From NCBI GenBank assembly GCA_032100225.1, contig DAMDJY010000006.1:1-39615 (forward strand): a DNA stretch of 39,615 bases, written 5' to 3'. The translations under genes were made by a program, and so were the position numbers. Shown in pieces: positions 39,005 through 39,615 of this stretch (its first letter is position 1; each line of letters begins with the position of its first letter). Under the pieces are notes generated by a model that did no database searches, was not told the origin of the DNA, and worked only from the letters and a program-made list of their open reading frames with translations. Origin of the DNA: Mobilicoccus sp032100225. GTDB taxonomy: Bacteria; Actinomycetota; Actinomycetes; Actinomycetales; Dermatophilaceae.

Positions 39005-39615
39005 ATGGAACACGACTACACGCGTGACCAGGTAGTGGGGAGTTTTCTTGCGGGCGCGGTCGGCGATGCGCTCGGAGGCGGGGTCGAGTTCGACTCGTGG
39101 AGCACGATCGAGGCGGCGCACGGCCCGGGCGGGATTCGGGAGTACGTACCTGCGTACGGGCGGCTCGGGGCCATCACCGACGACACGCAGATGACGCTGT
39201 TCACCGCGGAGGGCCTGATCCGGGCGGCGACGCGCCATCTGGTCAACGGCCATTGCCACACGCCGACCGTCGTCCATCACGCCTACCTGCGCTGGCTCGC
39301 GACGCAACAGGGCCTCAACCGTGCTTCGGCCGCGCGCGACCACCTCGACGGATGGTTGATCGGTGTCGAAGAGCTGTGGGCCCGACGCGCGCCGGGCAAC
39401 ACGTGTCTGACCGCGTTGGAATCGGGCCGGATGGGTGAGGTCGCCACCGCGATCAACGATTCCAAGGGATGTGGCGGAGCCATGCGCGCGGCACCGGCCG
39501 GACTCGCGCCGCCGTCACGCCGGTTCGACCTGGGCTGCGAGGTCGCCGCGATCACCCACAGTCACCCTGACGGGATCTACCCGGGCGGGGCCTTGGCCGT
39601 CATCGTCGGGGCCTT
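39005..39615 (+). CDS. ADP-ribosylglycohydrolase family protein, N-terminal part (runs off the right edge)
   Basis: About 203 codons are visible from the ATG at 39005, behind a strong AAGGAGG. Motifs of the DraG/ARH family are present: VVGSFLAGAVGDALGGGVEFD, the metal site AITDDTQMTLFTAEGL, SKGCGGAMRAAPAGL and AAITHSHPDGIYPGGALAV. The enzyme removes ADP-ribose from arginine or other acceptors using two Mg2+ or Mn2+ ions. The C-terminal metal motif lies outside the window. No ADP-ribosyltransferase partner is visible. Confidence 0.9.
   Translation, partial: MEHDYTRDQVVGSFLAGAVGDALGGGVEFDSWSTIEAAHGPGGIREYVPAYGRLGAITDDTQMTLFTAEGLIRAATRHLVNGHCHTPTVVHHAYLRWLATQQGLNRASAARDHLDGWLIGVEELWARRAPGNTCLTALESGRMGEVATAINDSKGCGGAMRAAPAGLAPPSRRFDLGCEVAAITHSHPDGIYPGGALAVIVGA

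Overview
This window is high-GC DNA from an actinobacterium. The evidence is strong G/C bias at third codon positions, many GTG starts, a MetP/MetS transporter pair, a family I36 peptidase inhibitor, and many genes that look leaderless: a -10 box, then exactly six bases, then the start codon. The order Micrococcales is plausible but cannot be proven from the sequence. It is ordinary chromosome. I found no tRNA, rRNA, CRISPR array, insertion sequence or prophage. A run of ten Ns (26395-26404) marks a scaffold gap inside a beta-glucuronidase gene.

Layout. 1-1759: the start of a lipoprotein, an I36-type inhibitor and a secreted protein. 1726-5933 (minus): asd, a DUF6394-like membrane protein, a K+ channel with RCK domains and a HAD phosphatase, probably one transcription unit. 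6007-11947: a repeat element, an AEC transporter behind a 13-codon leader ORF, the MetP/MetS importer (metS is only 33 codons), an unknown conserved protein and a DHA2 drug exporter. 11977-14721: a second repeat element and a coupled pair of CNNM/CorC-type proteins. 15057-22958: a LiaF-like protein, a secreted phytase-like/metallophosphoesterase fusion, a YihY/BrkB protein, a DAACS symporter with altered binding residues, and a large secreted Pro/Thr-rich protein. 23213-28113 (minus): a glucuronide locus with a GPH transporter broken by an in-frame TAG, a gapped beta-glucuronidase, a P-loop kinase and a frameshifted PfkB kinase. 28136-39615: further repeat elements and mostly housekeeping or accessory genes: a quinone-type oxidoreductase with a TRIC channel, a UPF0340 protein, a small membrane protein with an HTH regulator, a NagD-like phosphatase, an AI-2E/PerM permease, a uronate-dehydrogenase-like SDR, a second YihY protein, an O-antigen-ligase-like protein, an SRPBCC protein, a DUF1810 protein and the start of an ADP-ribosylglycohydrolase.

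The most unusual signal is a set of four non-coding elements of 102-113 bp. Each has a long terminal inverted repeat that is markedly AT-richer than its surroundings, enclosing a 56-65 nt interior. Two copies 22 kb apart share the same arms; the other two have unrelated arms. All four carry CAGGTCA in the interior. Every arm mismatch is a G-U wobble on the strand that reads CAGGTCA, which suggests a structured RNA or hairpin DNA family.

Genes that probably act together: MetP+MetS (amino-acid import), the two CNNM proteins, the channel with its DUF6394-like partner, uidA with the broken uidB and sugar kinase (glucuronide use), and the membrane protein with its HTH regulator. Stop/start overlaps of GTGA or ATGA type couple most of these pairs.
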